A stretch of 47,662 nucleotides of DNA, taken from assembly GCA_017964785.1 (NCBI GenBank), contig JAGCRH010000030.1:1-47662 (forward strand), read 5' to 3'. The position numbers were made by a program, and so were the translations under genes. This stretch comes from Prevotella sp. (GTDB taxonomy: Bacteria > Bacteroidota > Bacteroidia > Bacteroidales > Bacteroidaceae). The notes under the pieces were generated by a model, which saw nothing but the letters and a program-made list of their open reading frames with translations, was not told the origin of the DNA and ran no database searches. This document shows, piece after piece, positions 34,982 to 41,560 of this stretch (its first letter is position 1; the number at the start of each line of letters is the position of its first letter).

Positions 34982-36589
34982 TTACTTCTTCTCGGCAGCC
35001 TTCTTTTGTTTAAGGTGGCGCTGGAGAGTCTGCATGCACTCACGTCGGGGGATAATGACGCTGACACCGTGGTAGTTGATCTCCTCACGGATGGCAGCGG
35101 TGATCTCCGGCATGTTCTTGGGAATGGGGTTCACCACTTTCAGATGATCCTCACTCAGACCGAGACCCTTACAGATGGCCTCAAACTTATTGGTACCTGC
35201 CGAGTCCTGTCCGCCGGTCATGGCGGTGGTCAGGTTGTCGGAGATAATCACCGTAATGTCAGCATTCTCGTTGATAGCATCCAACAGTCCCGTCATACCA
35301 CTGTGGGTAAAGGTTGAGTCACCGATGATAGCCACAGCAGGCCACTGACCGGCATCACTTGCACCCTTTGCCATCGTGATGGAAGCGCCCATGTCCACAC
35401 ACGAATGGATGGCCTTATAGGGGGGGAGGAAACCAAGTGTATAGCAACCGATATCGCCGAACACACGGGCGTTGGGATACTCGCGCAGCACTTCGTTGAG
35501 TGCTGTATAGACATCACGGTGTCCACAACCCTGACAGAGTGCAGGTGGACGGGGTGTCACATCCTCACAGGGCGCATAATTTTCACCGCTCTCGATGCCG
35601 AGGGCCTTCTTCAGGAAGTCGGGATTGAGTTCACCTGTACGGGGCAGTTCACCCGTCAGACGACCCTTGATGACCGCATTGCCAGGCATCACGCCACGCA
35701 CCTGATCCTCGATGAACGGCTGACCCTCCTCAGCAATCAGTACAAACTCACAGTCGTCGGTCATCCGACGGATGAGTTTCTTCGGCAGCGGATACTGGCT
35801 GATTTTCAGCACGGGATACGGACAACCATCAGGATAGCACTCCATCAGGTAGTTATAAGCGATACCGCTGGCGATGATGCCAAGTTTATGATCCTTACCG
35901 TCGATATACTTGTTATATTTGCTGTCAACAGCCATCTGTTCGAGAATGGGCTGCTGACCTGTCACAACTACATTACGCTTGCGGGCAAAGGCCGGGAGGA
36001 GCACCCAGTTGGAGGCCTGGGCCTCGTAGTTCAGTTCGTTCTGTGGACGTGGCTCGTCCGCAACCTCAACGACGGCACGAGAGTGCGCCATACGGGTGGT
36101 GACACGCATCAGCACGGGCAGATGCATCTGCTCCGACAACTCATAGGCCTCGGCCATCATGTCGTAAGCCTCCTGCTGCGAACTGGGTTCCAGCGTAGGA
36201 ATCATGGCGAACTTACCGTAGAAACGGCTGTCCTGCTCATCCTGCGAGGAGTGCATCGAGGGGTCGTCGGCCACCAGGACGATGATACCGCCGTTGGTAC
36301 CTGTCATGGCCGAATTCACAAAGGGGTCGGCACAGACATTCAAACCGACATGTTTCATACACACCAGGGCCCGCTTACCCATATACGACATACCGAGGGC
36401 AGCCTCCATAGCCGTCTTCTCGTTGGTACTCCAACGGCTGTGGACACCACGCTCCTTAGCCAGCGGTGACTCCTGGATATACTCTGTAATTTCCGTGGAG
36501 GGAGTGCCTGGATAGGCGTACACGCCGCTTAGACCGGCATCGAGTGCGCCCTGTGCAATGGCCTCGTCTCCTAATAAAAGCCTTTTCAT
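34982..36589 (-). CDS. iorA: Indolepyruvate:ferredoxin oxidoreductase alpha subunit, without ferredoxin domain
   Basis: The 535-residue TPP-dependent catalytic subunit starts at the ATG at 36589 (MKRLLLGDEAIAQGALDAGL); a start at 36658 lies upstream of the promoter's -7 box and is rejected. The N-terminal domain contains GVYAYPGTPSTEITEYI and MKHVGLNVCADPFVNSAM. The TPP-binding half has PALCQGCGHRDVYTALNEVL and FGDIGCYTLG, and GDSTFTHSGMTGLLDAINEN supplies the Mg/TPP motif. The chain ends PRRECMQTLQRHLKQKKAAE. The C-terminal domain with two CxxCxxC clusters, found in archaeal IorA, is missing. Promoter, iorB and aminotransferase complete the operon. Confidence 0.93.
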   Translation of the reverse strand: MKRLLLGDEAIAQGALDAGLSGVYAYPGTPSTEITEYIQESPLAKERGVHSRWSTNEKTAMEAALGMSYMGKRALVCMKHVGLNVCADPFVNSAMTGTNGGIIVLVADDPSMHSSQDEQDSRFYGKFAMIPTLEPSSQQEAYDMMAEAYELSEQMHLPVLMRVTTRMAHSRAVVEVADEPRPQNELNYEAQASNWVLLPAFARKRNVVVTGQQPILEQMAVDSKYNKYIDGKDHKLGIIASGIAYNYLMECYPDGCPYPVLKISQYPLPKKLIRRMTDDCEFVLIAEEGQPFIEDQVRGVMPGNAVIKGRLTGELPRTGELNPDFLKKALGIESGENYAPCEDVTPRPPALCQGCGHRDVYTALNEVLREYPNARVFGDIGCYTLGFLPPYKAIHSCVDMGASITMAKGASDAGQWPAVAIIGDSTFTHSGMTGLLDAINENADITVIISDNLTTAMTGGQDSAGTNKFEAICKGLGLSEDHLKVVNPIPKNMPEITAAIREEINYHGVSVIIPRRECMQTLQRHLKQKKAAEKK

Positions 36590-36627
36590 TTGACTATTTG
36601 ACAATTTTACGATTTCACAATTTCGTG

Positions 36628-36635
36628 CAAAGGTA
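36628..36635 (-). promoter_or_regulatory. -7 promoter box for iorA-iorB-aminotransferase
   Basis: TACCTTTG on the minus strand places the transcription start near 36621, about 32 nt before the ATG at 36589. The leader consists of TTTGACAATTTTACGATTTC-like short repeats. Confidence 0.7.
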
Positions 36636-36656
36636 CGACTTTTCAGCCGAATAAAC

Positions 36657-36688
36657 AAAAAAAAGCGGCCTTATTTGCATAAAGCCGC
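36657..36688 (-). terminator. Terminator after the FadL/OmpP1-like gene
   Basis: Read on the minus strand, GCGGCTTTAT (36688-36679), loop GCAA and ATAAGGCCGC (36674-36665) form a 10-bp stem with one G-U, followed by eight T (36664-36657). The GCAA loop is a stable GNRA tetraloop. Confidence 0.88.
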
Positions 36689-36714
36689 ATTTTTATACAA
36701 AAGTTTTTCCTTTT

Positions 36715-38316
36715 TTAGAAGGTGTATCCCAAGGTCAGGAGCACCTGATGACGCTTGTTGCTCACTGAGGTAGCACCTACAGCGTAAGAGTCATACTGCT
36801 GGAAGGGATAGAAGTCGCCATCGGTGGCAGAATACTGATAAGCCAAGTCGATGTTCATGTTGCCTGCCTTGAAACCGAGACCAGCAGTGAGGCGGTTCGT
36901 TGACTTCCAGTTGGTGTAGTCGGCAGTAGAGGCATACATCACACCAGGAGAGTCGAGCATCATGTTACGATAGCCATCCTCCTCGTAGGCAGCCGACACA
37001 TAGTTGTAGCCAAAGCGCACGGCCATCTCAGGGATGGGCTTGAACTCTGCACCGACCTTCAGCGTATGCACGCCCTTCAACGAGGTCTCTGTATTACGCT
37101 TCATCGGCTCATCAGTATAGGAATCCTCATTGCCGTATCTGTCCCAACCATCGTTGATACGATTGCGGGTTGCGCCATAATCGGAGAATTCGTAACTGGC
37201 ACCCAAGGCGAGGTTGTTGCCTACGGTATGACCCAGGCTGAGACCGAACTTCCAAGGTGTAAAGAGTTTGAACTTATACTCCTCATCGTCTGAACCGTAG
37301 TCATAGCAACCATAATCACTGCCGTTCACAATCTCCGTATAGTTGTTGGTTGTCAAATCATAGAATGTCGGAGTCGAAATAGTCAGGCCGATACGGAAAG
37401 GAGAGGTCTCAATAGGGCGAAAGATGATACCAGCCGTGACATCGCCGCCAAAGCCCTTGATCTTCCTTTCATCACCGTAGGAGATGACACCTGCATCCCG
37501 ACCCGTGCTGGTGACCATTCCCTCAGTATATTGCGAGTAACCCTTATAATTAACGCTATGCAGGCCGATGGTAACTCCCCAGAAGAACCTGTCATTCTCG
37601 TTTCCACTGATGTTAAAGTCGTAATCATTGATCCACCCCCTGTGCGAACGGTCAAAGGCAAACTCGTCGGCAGCCAGATCGAAGATATAAGGTTCGCCCT
37701 TGTCCATCAGGTTCTTATAGTCTGCATCGAGCAGCACGGCGTTTGCGTTCAGATAATCCAGTGTGCTGAAGGTCTGTGAACGATAGTCGCTTGTGCTTGT
37801 CTCCCAACCCACCAGGTCGCCATCGTTGTTGAAATCGAGATCATAGCCACCACTCATCACGTTCCCCCTCGCGGCCTTGTTGTACGACAAAGCGTTACTC
37901 GACACATCCTTCAACCTATTGGCAGCCGAAAGAATCTGGTCAAAATTACGGCTCTTGTGGTAGTTGAACGCGAAATTCAAATACGATGTGCTCGACATCC
38001 GGGTGGAATAGACAAAGCCAATCTGGTCAAAACTCATGTTCGTCTTTCCAAGTCCGTCAAACTTCTGGGCATCCTGTTGCGACACCAATCCAAGTGTCAT
38101 GCTCACCGTAGAGTGGCGGAATAATCCTATACCAGCGGGGTTTGAGCCGATGGTGGAGATGTCAGCACCCAGTGCTTCCATCGCACCACCCATACCCACG
38201 TAACGGGCGGTTCCGTTCAGATCCTCGCCCAACAGACGGGCACTTTCGTATGTATCCTGTGCAGCCGCTGGCACTACCGCCGCCATGAAAAAGGCTGCAT
38301 AAACTATCTTCTTCAT
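36715..38316 (-). CDS. FadL/OmpP1-family outer-membrane protein
   Basis: The 533-residue protein has a signal peptide (MKKIVYAAFFMAAVVPAAAQ) followed by YESARLLGEDLNGTARYVGM and GGAMEALGADISTIGSNPAG. This is the plug region of OmpP1/FadL/TodX transporters in Bacteroidetes, often annotated as hemin receptor. Alternating strands run to the end, which closes on HQVLLTLGYTF, an aromatic C-terminus as in barrels. The ligand is unknown; fatty acids or other hydrophobic compounds are the usual substrates. It lies 42 bp downstream of the Tyr-rich protein gene with no promoter between, so the two are probably co-transcribed. Confidence 0.9.
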   Translation of the reverse strand: MKKIVYAAFFMAAVVPAAAQDTYESARLLGEDLNGTARYVGMGGAMEALGADISTIGSNPAGIGLFRHSTVSMTLGLVSQQDAQKFDGLGKTNMSFDQIGFVYSTRMSSTSYLNFAFNYHKSRNFDQILSAANRLKDVSSNALSYNKAARGNVMSGGYDLDFNNDGDLVGWETSTSDYRSQTFSTLDYLNANAVLLDADYKNLMDKGEPYIFDLAADEFAFDRSHRGWINDYDFNISGNENDRFFWGVTIGLHSVNYKGYSQYTEGMVTSTGRDAGVISYGDERKIKGFGGDVTAGIIFRPIETSPFRIGLTISTPTFYDLTTNNYTEIVNGSDYGCYDYGSDDEEYKFKLFTPWKFGLSLGHTVGNNLALGASYEFSDYGATRNRINDGWDRYGNEDSYTDEPMKRNTETSLKGVHTLKVGAEFKPIPEMAVRFGYNYVSAAYEEDGYRNMMLDSPGVMYASTADYTNWKSTNRLTAGLGFKAGNMNIDLAYQYSATDGDFYPFQQYDSYAVGATSVSNKRHQVLLTLGYTF

Positions 38317-38358
38317 ATTTATTAAATTTTTAATATCCTTTAACTGTCAACCCATAAC

Positions 38359-39351
38359 TTATCTGCGACCGCCAAGACTTCCGCCACCACTACGGCCACC
38401 ACCGCCACCGCTGCTGAACGAACCTCCGCCACCACTGCTGAACGAGCCACTACTACTGCTCCGTGAACTACCACTGTTGCTATATGAACTGGTACTGTTG
38501 CTATATGAACTGGTACTGCGGCTTCCGCTGAAATTACCGCTGTTACTACTGCGGTTGTTCCTGATGCTGCTATTAGTGCTATCGTTGATACGCGAGCGAT
38601 GCTCACCCACAGTACGATTACGCAAACTGCTGGAACGGTTGCTATTCACACTGGATGAATATGTGTGCGAAGCCTTTGATCGGTCTCCGGCAAAATAACC
38701 ATGAGTACGACCGTTACGGTTGATCGTACCCGTATTGCCAGTATAGGAATAGCGACGGGGCGCACCGCCATAGTAAACCGTTGTATAATAGGGATAGCCC
38801 AGGTCGTAGTAGCCATAGTAGCCATAGCGCCAGGGATCGTACCATCCATAGTATCCATAATAGAAGGGATCATAATAACCATAATACCAAGGATCGCGCC
38901 ATCCATAGTAGCCGTAGTACCAGGGATCGTAATAGCCATAGTACCAGGGATCATAGAAACCTCCGTACCAGCCGTAACGGGTGTAATACCATGGCGAATG
39001 CCAACTCAATCCCCAGTTCCAGGTGTCACGTCCGAGGTGATAGCCTGCCCAGAAGGCTGCATTGTCGGAGAGATCGTAATCATCGAACCGTTGCATCCTC
39101 TTGGTCAGTTCAAAATCCTCTGTAACGATAGAATCGGGATATACACCTTTTTGACCATCAAACTCAATGATGTCATTAGTAGAGTCGTTCTGAATCACCT
39201 CGTATTGGCTCTTCACACGATTATTGATTGGTGTCGTTACTTCCACCACCTCTGCTCTCTTCTTCTTGGGAACGAAGTAGAGGTCATCCTGAGCCACCAT
39301 CGAGAGTGGCAGGGCTCCCATCAGGACTGAGATCATGAAAAACTTCTTCAT
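38359..39351 (-). CDS. Exported Tyr/Trp/Gly-rich low-complexity protein
   Basis: The 330-residue protein starts MKKFFMISVLMGALPLSMVA, followed by QDDLYFVPKKK. Residues about 30-110 are ordinary sequence. Residues about 115-200 are a repeat based on DPWYYGYY and GWYDPWRYGYYGYYD. The last 110 residues are Ser/Asn/Arg-rich and end in GGGG(SFSSGGGGG)RSGGG blocks. Similar YGYY-rich exported proteins occur in other Bacteroidales, but I know no function. Tyr-rich repeats can form sticky, cross-linkable or amyloid-like matrices; that is speculation. ATG 39351 is chosen over 39360 because it opens the signal peptide. The promoter is at 39387-39380. Confidence 0.82.
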   Translation of the reverse strand: MKKFFMISVLMGALPLSMVAQDDLYFVPKKKRAEVVEVTTPINNRVKSQYEVIQNDSTNDIIEFDGQKGVYPDSIVTEDFELTKRMQRFDDYDLSDNAAFWAGYHLGRDTWNWGLSWHSPWYYTRYGWYGGFYDPWYYGYYDPWYYGYYGWRDPWYYGYYDPFYYGYYGWYDPWRYGYYGYYDLGYPYYTTVYYGGAPRRYSYTGNTGTINRNGRTHGYFAGDRSKASHTYSSSVNSNRSSSLRNRTVGEHRSRINDSTNSSIRNNRSSNSGNFSGSRSTSSYSNSTSSYSNSGSSRSSSSGSFSSGGGGSFSSGGGGGRSGGGSLGGRR

Positions 39352-39379
39352 ATTCGTCACATTTTAATGATTCACGCTG

Positions 39380-39387
39380 CAAAATTA
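39380..39387 (-). promoter_or_regulatory. -7 promoter box for the Tyr-rich protein gene
   Basis: TAATTTTG on the minus strand fits TAnnTTTG. Its -33 position falls inside the left arm of the 39404-39450 inverted repeat. Confidence 0.6.
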
Positions 39388-39403
39388 GTTATAATTTTAC
39401 TGC

Positions 39404-39450
39404 AAAAATAGGGAAAAACCCTAAACAACGATAGGTTTTTCCCTATTTTT
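39404..39450. promoter_or_regulatory. 17-bp perfect inverted repeat between divergent promoters
   Basis: AAAAATAGGGAAAAACC (39404-39420) and GGTTTTTCCCTATTTTT (39434-39450) are exact inverted copies separated by 13 bp. They cover the -33 region of the promoters on both sides (-7 boxes 39380-39387 minus and 39453-39460 plus). The right arm ends in a T run, so a terminator role on plus is also possible, but no gene end needs it. Confidence 0.75.
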
Positions 39451-39452
39451 TG

Positions 39453-39460
39453 TAAATTTG
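39453..39460 (+). promoter_or_regulatory. -7 promoter box for prmA
   Basis: TAAATTTG fits TAnnTTTG. Transcription from about 39467 gives a 15-nt leader before the ATG at 39482. It lies 2 bp after the inverted repeat. Confidence 0.65.
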
Positions 39461-39481
39461 CACCAAATTTTAACATCCAAT

Positions 39482-40447
39482 ATGAAATATTACGAGGCAA
39501 TATTCGAATTAAGAATTGAGAATTCAGAATTAAGAGAGATGATGCAGGATGCACGCGATGTGCTGGCAGCCCTTGCAGGAGAGGCAGGTTTCGAGACTTT
39601 CGAGGAAACGGAAACAGGACTCAAAGGCTATGTGCAGCAGACACTCTTCGACGAGGACGCCCTCAAAACGGCCCTCGACGATTTCCCCTTTGATGGCATC
39701 ACCGTCACTTACGACATCCGCGAGGCAGAGGATAAGGACTGGAACGAGCAATGGGAACAAGAAGGCTTTGAGCCCATCGTCGTGAAAAGCGGAGATGCGA
39801 ACAGTGAAAAGTGTATTGTAATCCACGACGGCCGCCATCTCCCCGAAAATCTCTCAATTCTTAATTCTAAATTCTTAATTGAAATAGATGCCAAACTCGC
39901 CTTCGGCACTGGTACCCATGAAACCACCCGTATGGTCTGCTCCACCCTCCTTGAACACATGGGGACTGTCCCCTCTGTGAGCAGGGAGCACAGCGACCGA
40001 ATTACAGGGGGACTGTCCCCTGTGTGTTCTCCCCGCGTTCTCGACTGCGGCACCGGTACCGGCATTCTCTCCATCTGCGCCCTGAAACTCGGAGCCGCTT
40101 CCGCCGTCGGCTACGACATTGACGAATGGAGCGTCGACAATACCCGCCATAACGCCGTCATCAATCAGGTTGACGACCGTTTCACCGCCCTCCTCGGTGA
40201 TGCCTCTATATTATATAATAAGGTGGAAGGACTATTCGACCTCGTTCTGGCAAACATCAACCGCAATATCCTCCTCAACGACATGCCCCTGTTCCGCCAA
40301 AAGATGACTCCCAATGCCCGTCTCATCCTCAGCGGTTTCTATACCGACGACATCCCCCTACTCGTGGAACGTGCCGCCACCCTCGGTCTCACCCTCGAAT
40401 CCCAAAAACAAGACAACTCCTGGGCCTGCCTCACCTTCCGCTCATAG
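39482..40447 (+). CDS. prmA: Ribosomal protein L11 methyltransferase with three repeat-derived inserts
   Basis: PrmA methylates ribosomal protein L11 with SAM. The protein has 321 residues, longer than the roughly 280-295 I would expect. It begins MKYYEAIF, with the N-terminal domain DVLAALAGEAGFETFEETE. FGTGTHETTRM, the SAM loop VLDCGTGTGILSICALKLGA, YDIDEWSVDNTRHN and VLANINRNILLNDMP are all present. Three stretches look foreign to the family and match intergenic repeats: ELRIENSELREMM (39506-39537), NLSILNSKFLIE (39851-39882) and GTVPSVSREHSDRITGGLSP (39960-40035). The frame stays open and the motifs are intact, so the enzyme is probably active. Its stop lies inside a downstream tandem repeat. 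Confidence 0.93.
   Translation: MKYYEAIFELRIENSELREMMQDARDVLAALAGEAGFETFEETETGLKGYVQQTLFDEDALKTALDDFPFDGITVTYDIREAEDKDWNEQWEQEGFEPIVVKSGDANSEKCIVIHDGRHLPENLSILNSKFLIEIDAKLAFGTGTHETTRMVCSTLLEHMGTVPSVSREHSDRITGGLSPVCSPRVLDCGTGTGILSICALKLGAASAVGYDIDEWSVDNTRHNAVINQVDDRFTALLGDASILYNKVEGLFDLVLANINRNILLNDMPLFRQKMTPNARLILSGFYTDDIPLLVERAATLGLTLESQKQDNSWACLTFRS
39506..39537. repeat. Intergenic-type AT repeat inside prmA, site 1
   Basis: GAATTAAGAATTGAGAATTC and more units of the same type lie at codons 9-19 of prmA. It is the same family as 46063-46098 and 46502-46535. Confidence 0.75.
39851..39882. repeat. Intergenic-type AT repeat inside prmA, site 2
   Basis: CTCTCAATTCTTAATTCTAA continues with ATTCTTAATTG. 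It is the same family as site 1, in the opposite orientation. Confidence 0.75.
39960..40035. repeat. GGGGACTGTCCCC repeat pair inside prmA, site 3
   Basis: Two exact copies of the near-palindrome GGGGACTGTCCCC (39961-39973 and 40008-40020) flank a 34-bp core. Both are followed by a similar CTGTG or TGTGTG tail. The whole is in frame just before the SAM-binding motif. Confidence 0.8.
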
Positions 40448-40509
40448 GCTGCTTTATGGCTGCTTCTAGGTTGCTTTATGGCTGCTTATAGGCTGCTTTA
40501 TGGCTGCTC
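40445..40509. repeat. Tandem 22-bp repeat, three copies
   Basis: Units at 40445-40466, 40467-40488 and 40489-40509 share TAGGCTGCTTTATGGCTGCT with few changes; the third lacks one base. The first begins with the TAG stop codon of prmA. Confidence 0.88.
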
Positions 40510-40561
40510 TAGGCCTAAGGGTATAGAGGAAGTATAGAGAATCTCATAAGGAAGTATAGAA

Positions 40562-40616
40562 AGGTCTATGAGAAGTCCATGAGAGGTCCATGAGAGGTCC
40601 ATGAGAGGTCCATGAG
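40562..40616. repeat. Tandem 11-bp repeat, five copies
   Basis: Five consecutive units of AGGTCCATGAG (the first has AGGTCTATGAG, the second AAGTCCATGAG) run without spacers. The 11-bp period is close to one helical turn. Confidence 0.92.
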
Positions 40617-40635
40617 CAGATCACACAAAAAAAAT

Positions 40636-40700
40636 CATGCCCCAGATTCGGGGCAGATTTCCCCCACCGTGCATAAACGTGCCCCAGATTCAAGGCAAAT
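40636..40700. repeat. Dispersed repeat element, copy 2
   Basis: It contains GCCCCAGATTCGGGGC (a small hairpin) and the 40661-40698 segment that matches 23225-23261. Its core GCCCCAGATT is the reverse complement of the AATCTGGGGC core of the adjacent 42-bp array. Confidence 0.7.
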
Positions 40701-40701
40701 A

Positions 40702-40835
40702 ATTCCGACTCAGTGATTGCCTACCTGAAATCTGGGGCATATTATTCCGACCCAGTGATGGCTTGCCTGAAATCAGGGGCATAATATTCCGACCCAGTAA
40801 TTACCTGCCTGAAATCTGGGGCTAATTATTCTGAC
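40702..40835. repeat. Tandem 42-bp repeat, three copies plus a fragment
   Basis: Units start at 40702, 40744 and 40786, each ATTCCGACYCAGT followed by TRCCTGAAATCTGGGGC-like sequence. A fourth partial copy (ATTCTGAC) lies at 40828-40835. There are no unique spacers. Confidence 0.88.
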
Positions 40836-41142
40836 TTCAAAATGATGTCTCTCAATTTTAGGACAAATCTTTCTCACACGGAGCCACTATGCCAGAAAAA
40901 ACAGGCTCTACATTCGGACATAGAGGCTCTGTTCCCTCCAATAGAGCCAAGATGTTGCCAGCGTACACTTTTTTTACTCCTTGCCGAATGGACTCTACTT
41001 TGCGCCCTGCCTAAGAAACAAGTGTTCCCACACTGGGGAATTTTTGTTGCCTAGGCAAGCCGCAAATTCTATATCCTTATCGACAATGCAAGGGTACGGC
41101 ACATTTGTAAAACTTTATTCCTTGCGCTTATATGATGGCAGT

Positions 41143-41209
41143 TCTGACAGATGGCAGATGGCAGTTAACTAAACGCCAAAAACCTAATTGCCATCTGCCA
41201 TCTGCCAGA
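41143..41209. repeat. 21-bp inverted repeat
   Basis: Arms 41143-41163 and 41189-41209 (TGCCATCTGCCATCTGCCAG) are complementary at 20 of 21 positions, with a 25-nt loop. Each arm is itself two copies of GGCAGAT. No T run follows, so it is not a classical terminator. Confidence 0.82.
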
Positions 41210-41304
41210 AATATCCGCTTTCCCTAAAATAGTCAAAGGAATAGGAACTATCTTCTTACTAAACCGTCATTTTTAGTCCATTGTGCAAAATAATTAGCCA
41301 AAAG

Positions 41305-41336
41305 TTTGGAACTTATATCTTTTTTGTCTATCTTTG
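41305..41336 (+). promoter_or_regulatory. Promoter of the BspA-like gene and its long leader
   Basis: TTTG (41305-41308), a 20-bp spacer and TATCTTTG (41329-41336) form a good promoter. The start is expected near 41343, 218 nt before the ATG at 41561. Confidence 0.75.
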
Positions 41337-41342
41337 CAACCA

Positions 41343-41560
41343 GAGTGGGAAGGACCCGCTCGGCAGAAGGAGCGTTATGCACCAACCTTGCGAATGGAAA
41401 CCTGAGAATCTTTCATTCTAAAGTGCAAGAGGGCACAACGGCATCCGCGCTATATGCGTGGGGCTGTGGACCCAATTTCACTTTAAGGTTTTCTCAGGAC
41501 CTCCATTCGGAACTGGTAAAGCAGTCCCGCGCTTCTGCTATTAACTCATTTAGAACGAGT
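41343..41560 (+). ncRNA. Candidate structured RNA leader, one 176-nt irregular hairpin
   Basis: From outside in, complementary blocks are: GCAGAAG 41363-41369 with CTTCTGC 41532-41538; GCG 41372-41374 with CGC 41528-41530; TGC and ACCA 41378-41384 with TGGT and GCA 41514-41523; CGAATGGA 41391-41398 with TCCATTCG 41502-41509; CCTGAGAA 41401-41408 with TTCTCAGG 41491-41498; TAAAGTG 41419-41425 with CACTTTA 41479-41485; GGG-CACA 41431-41437 with TGTG-ga-CCC 41465-41473; and the apical stem CCGCGC 41445-41450 with GCGTGG 41456-41461. All are nested in order. The shape resembles 6S RNA, but no terminator follows, so a cis-acting leader is equally likely. The class is unknown. Confidence 0.62.

Larger units (their letters stand above)
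40510..41304. other. Gene-free repeat island between prmA and the BspA-like gene
   Basis: No credible gene lies here; a 70-codon frame at 40842-41054 crosses repeats and lacks coding character. The stretch holds the 11-mer array, a dispersed element with hairpin GCCCC/GGGGC (40639-40655), the 42-bp array, GGCTCT/AGAGCC stems near 40910-40956, a palindrome TTGCCTAGGCAA (41047-41058) and a 21-bp inverted repeat (41143-41209). Confidence 0.75.

Noticed and set aside
36590-36658. N-terminal extension of iorA
   Set aside because: A promoter box at 36635-36628 lies inside it and the sequence is a short repeat. MKRLLLGDEA is the expected start.
39960-40035. Regulatory operator GGGGACTGTCCCC in prmA
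   Set aside because: The paired palindromes look like protein-binding sites, but they lie mid-gene in a stretch that also looks inserted. A repeat element explains them better.
40702-40835. CRISPR array
   Set aside because: The 42-bp units abut each other with no unique spacers, and no cas genes are in the window. The same holds for the 11-, 21- and 22-bp arrays.
40842-41054. Small gene of 70 codons in the repeat island
   Set aside because: No promoter, no recognisable protein features, and the frame crosses stems and palindromes. A chance open frame is more likely.
41143-41209. Terminator downstream of prmA
   Set aside because: The stem is strong, but no T run follows and it is about 700 bp after the prmA stop.
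41306-41560. Coding extension of the BspA-type gene upstream of 41561
   Set aside because: The frame is open, but it begins before the promoter's -7 box, codes for no signal peptide, and the same bases form extended RNA stems. MEKKFLLLMLVL at 41561 is a clean signal-peptide start.
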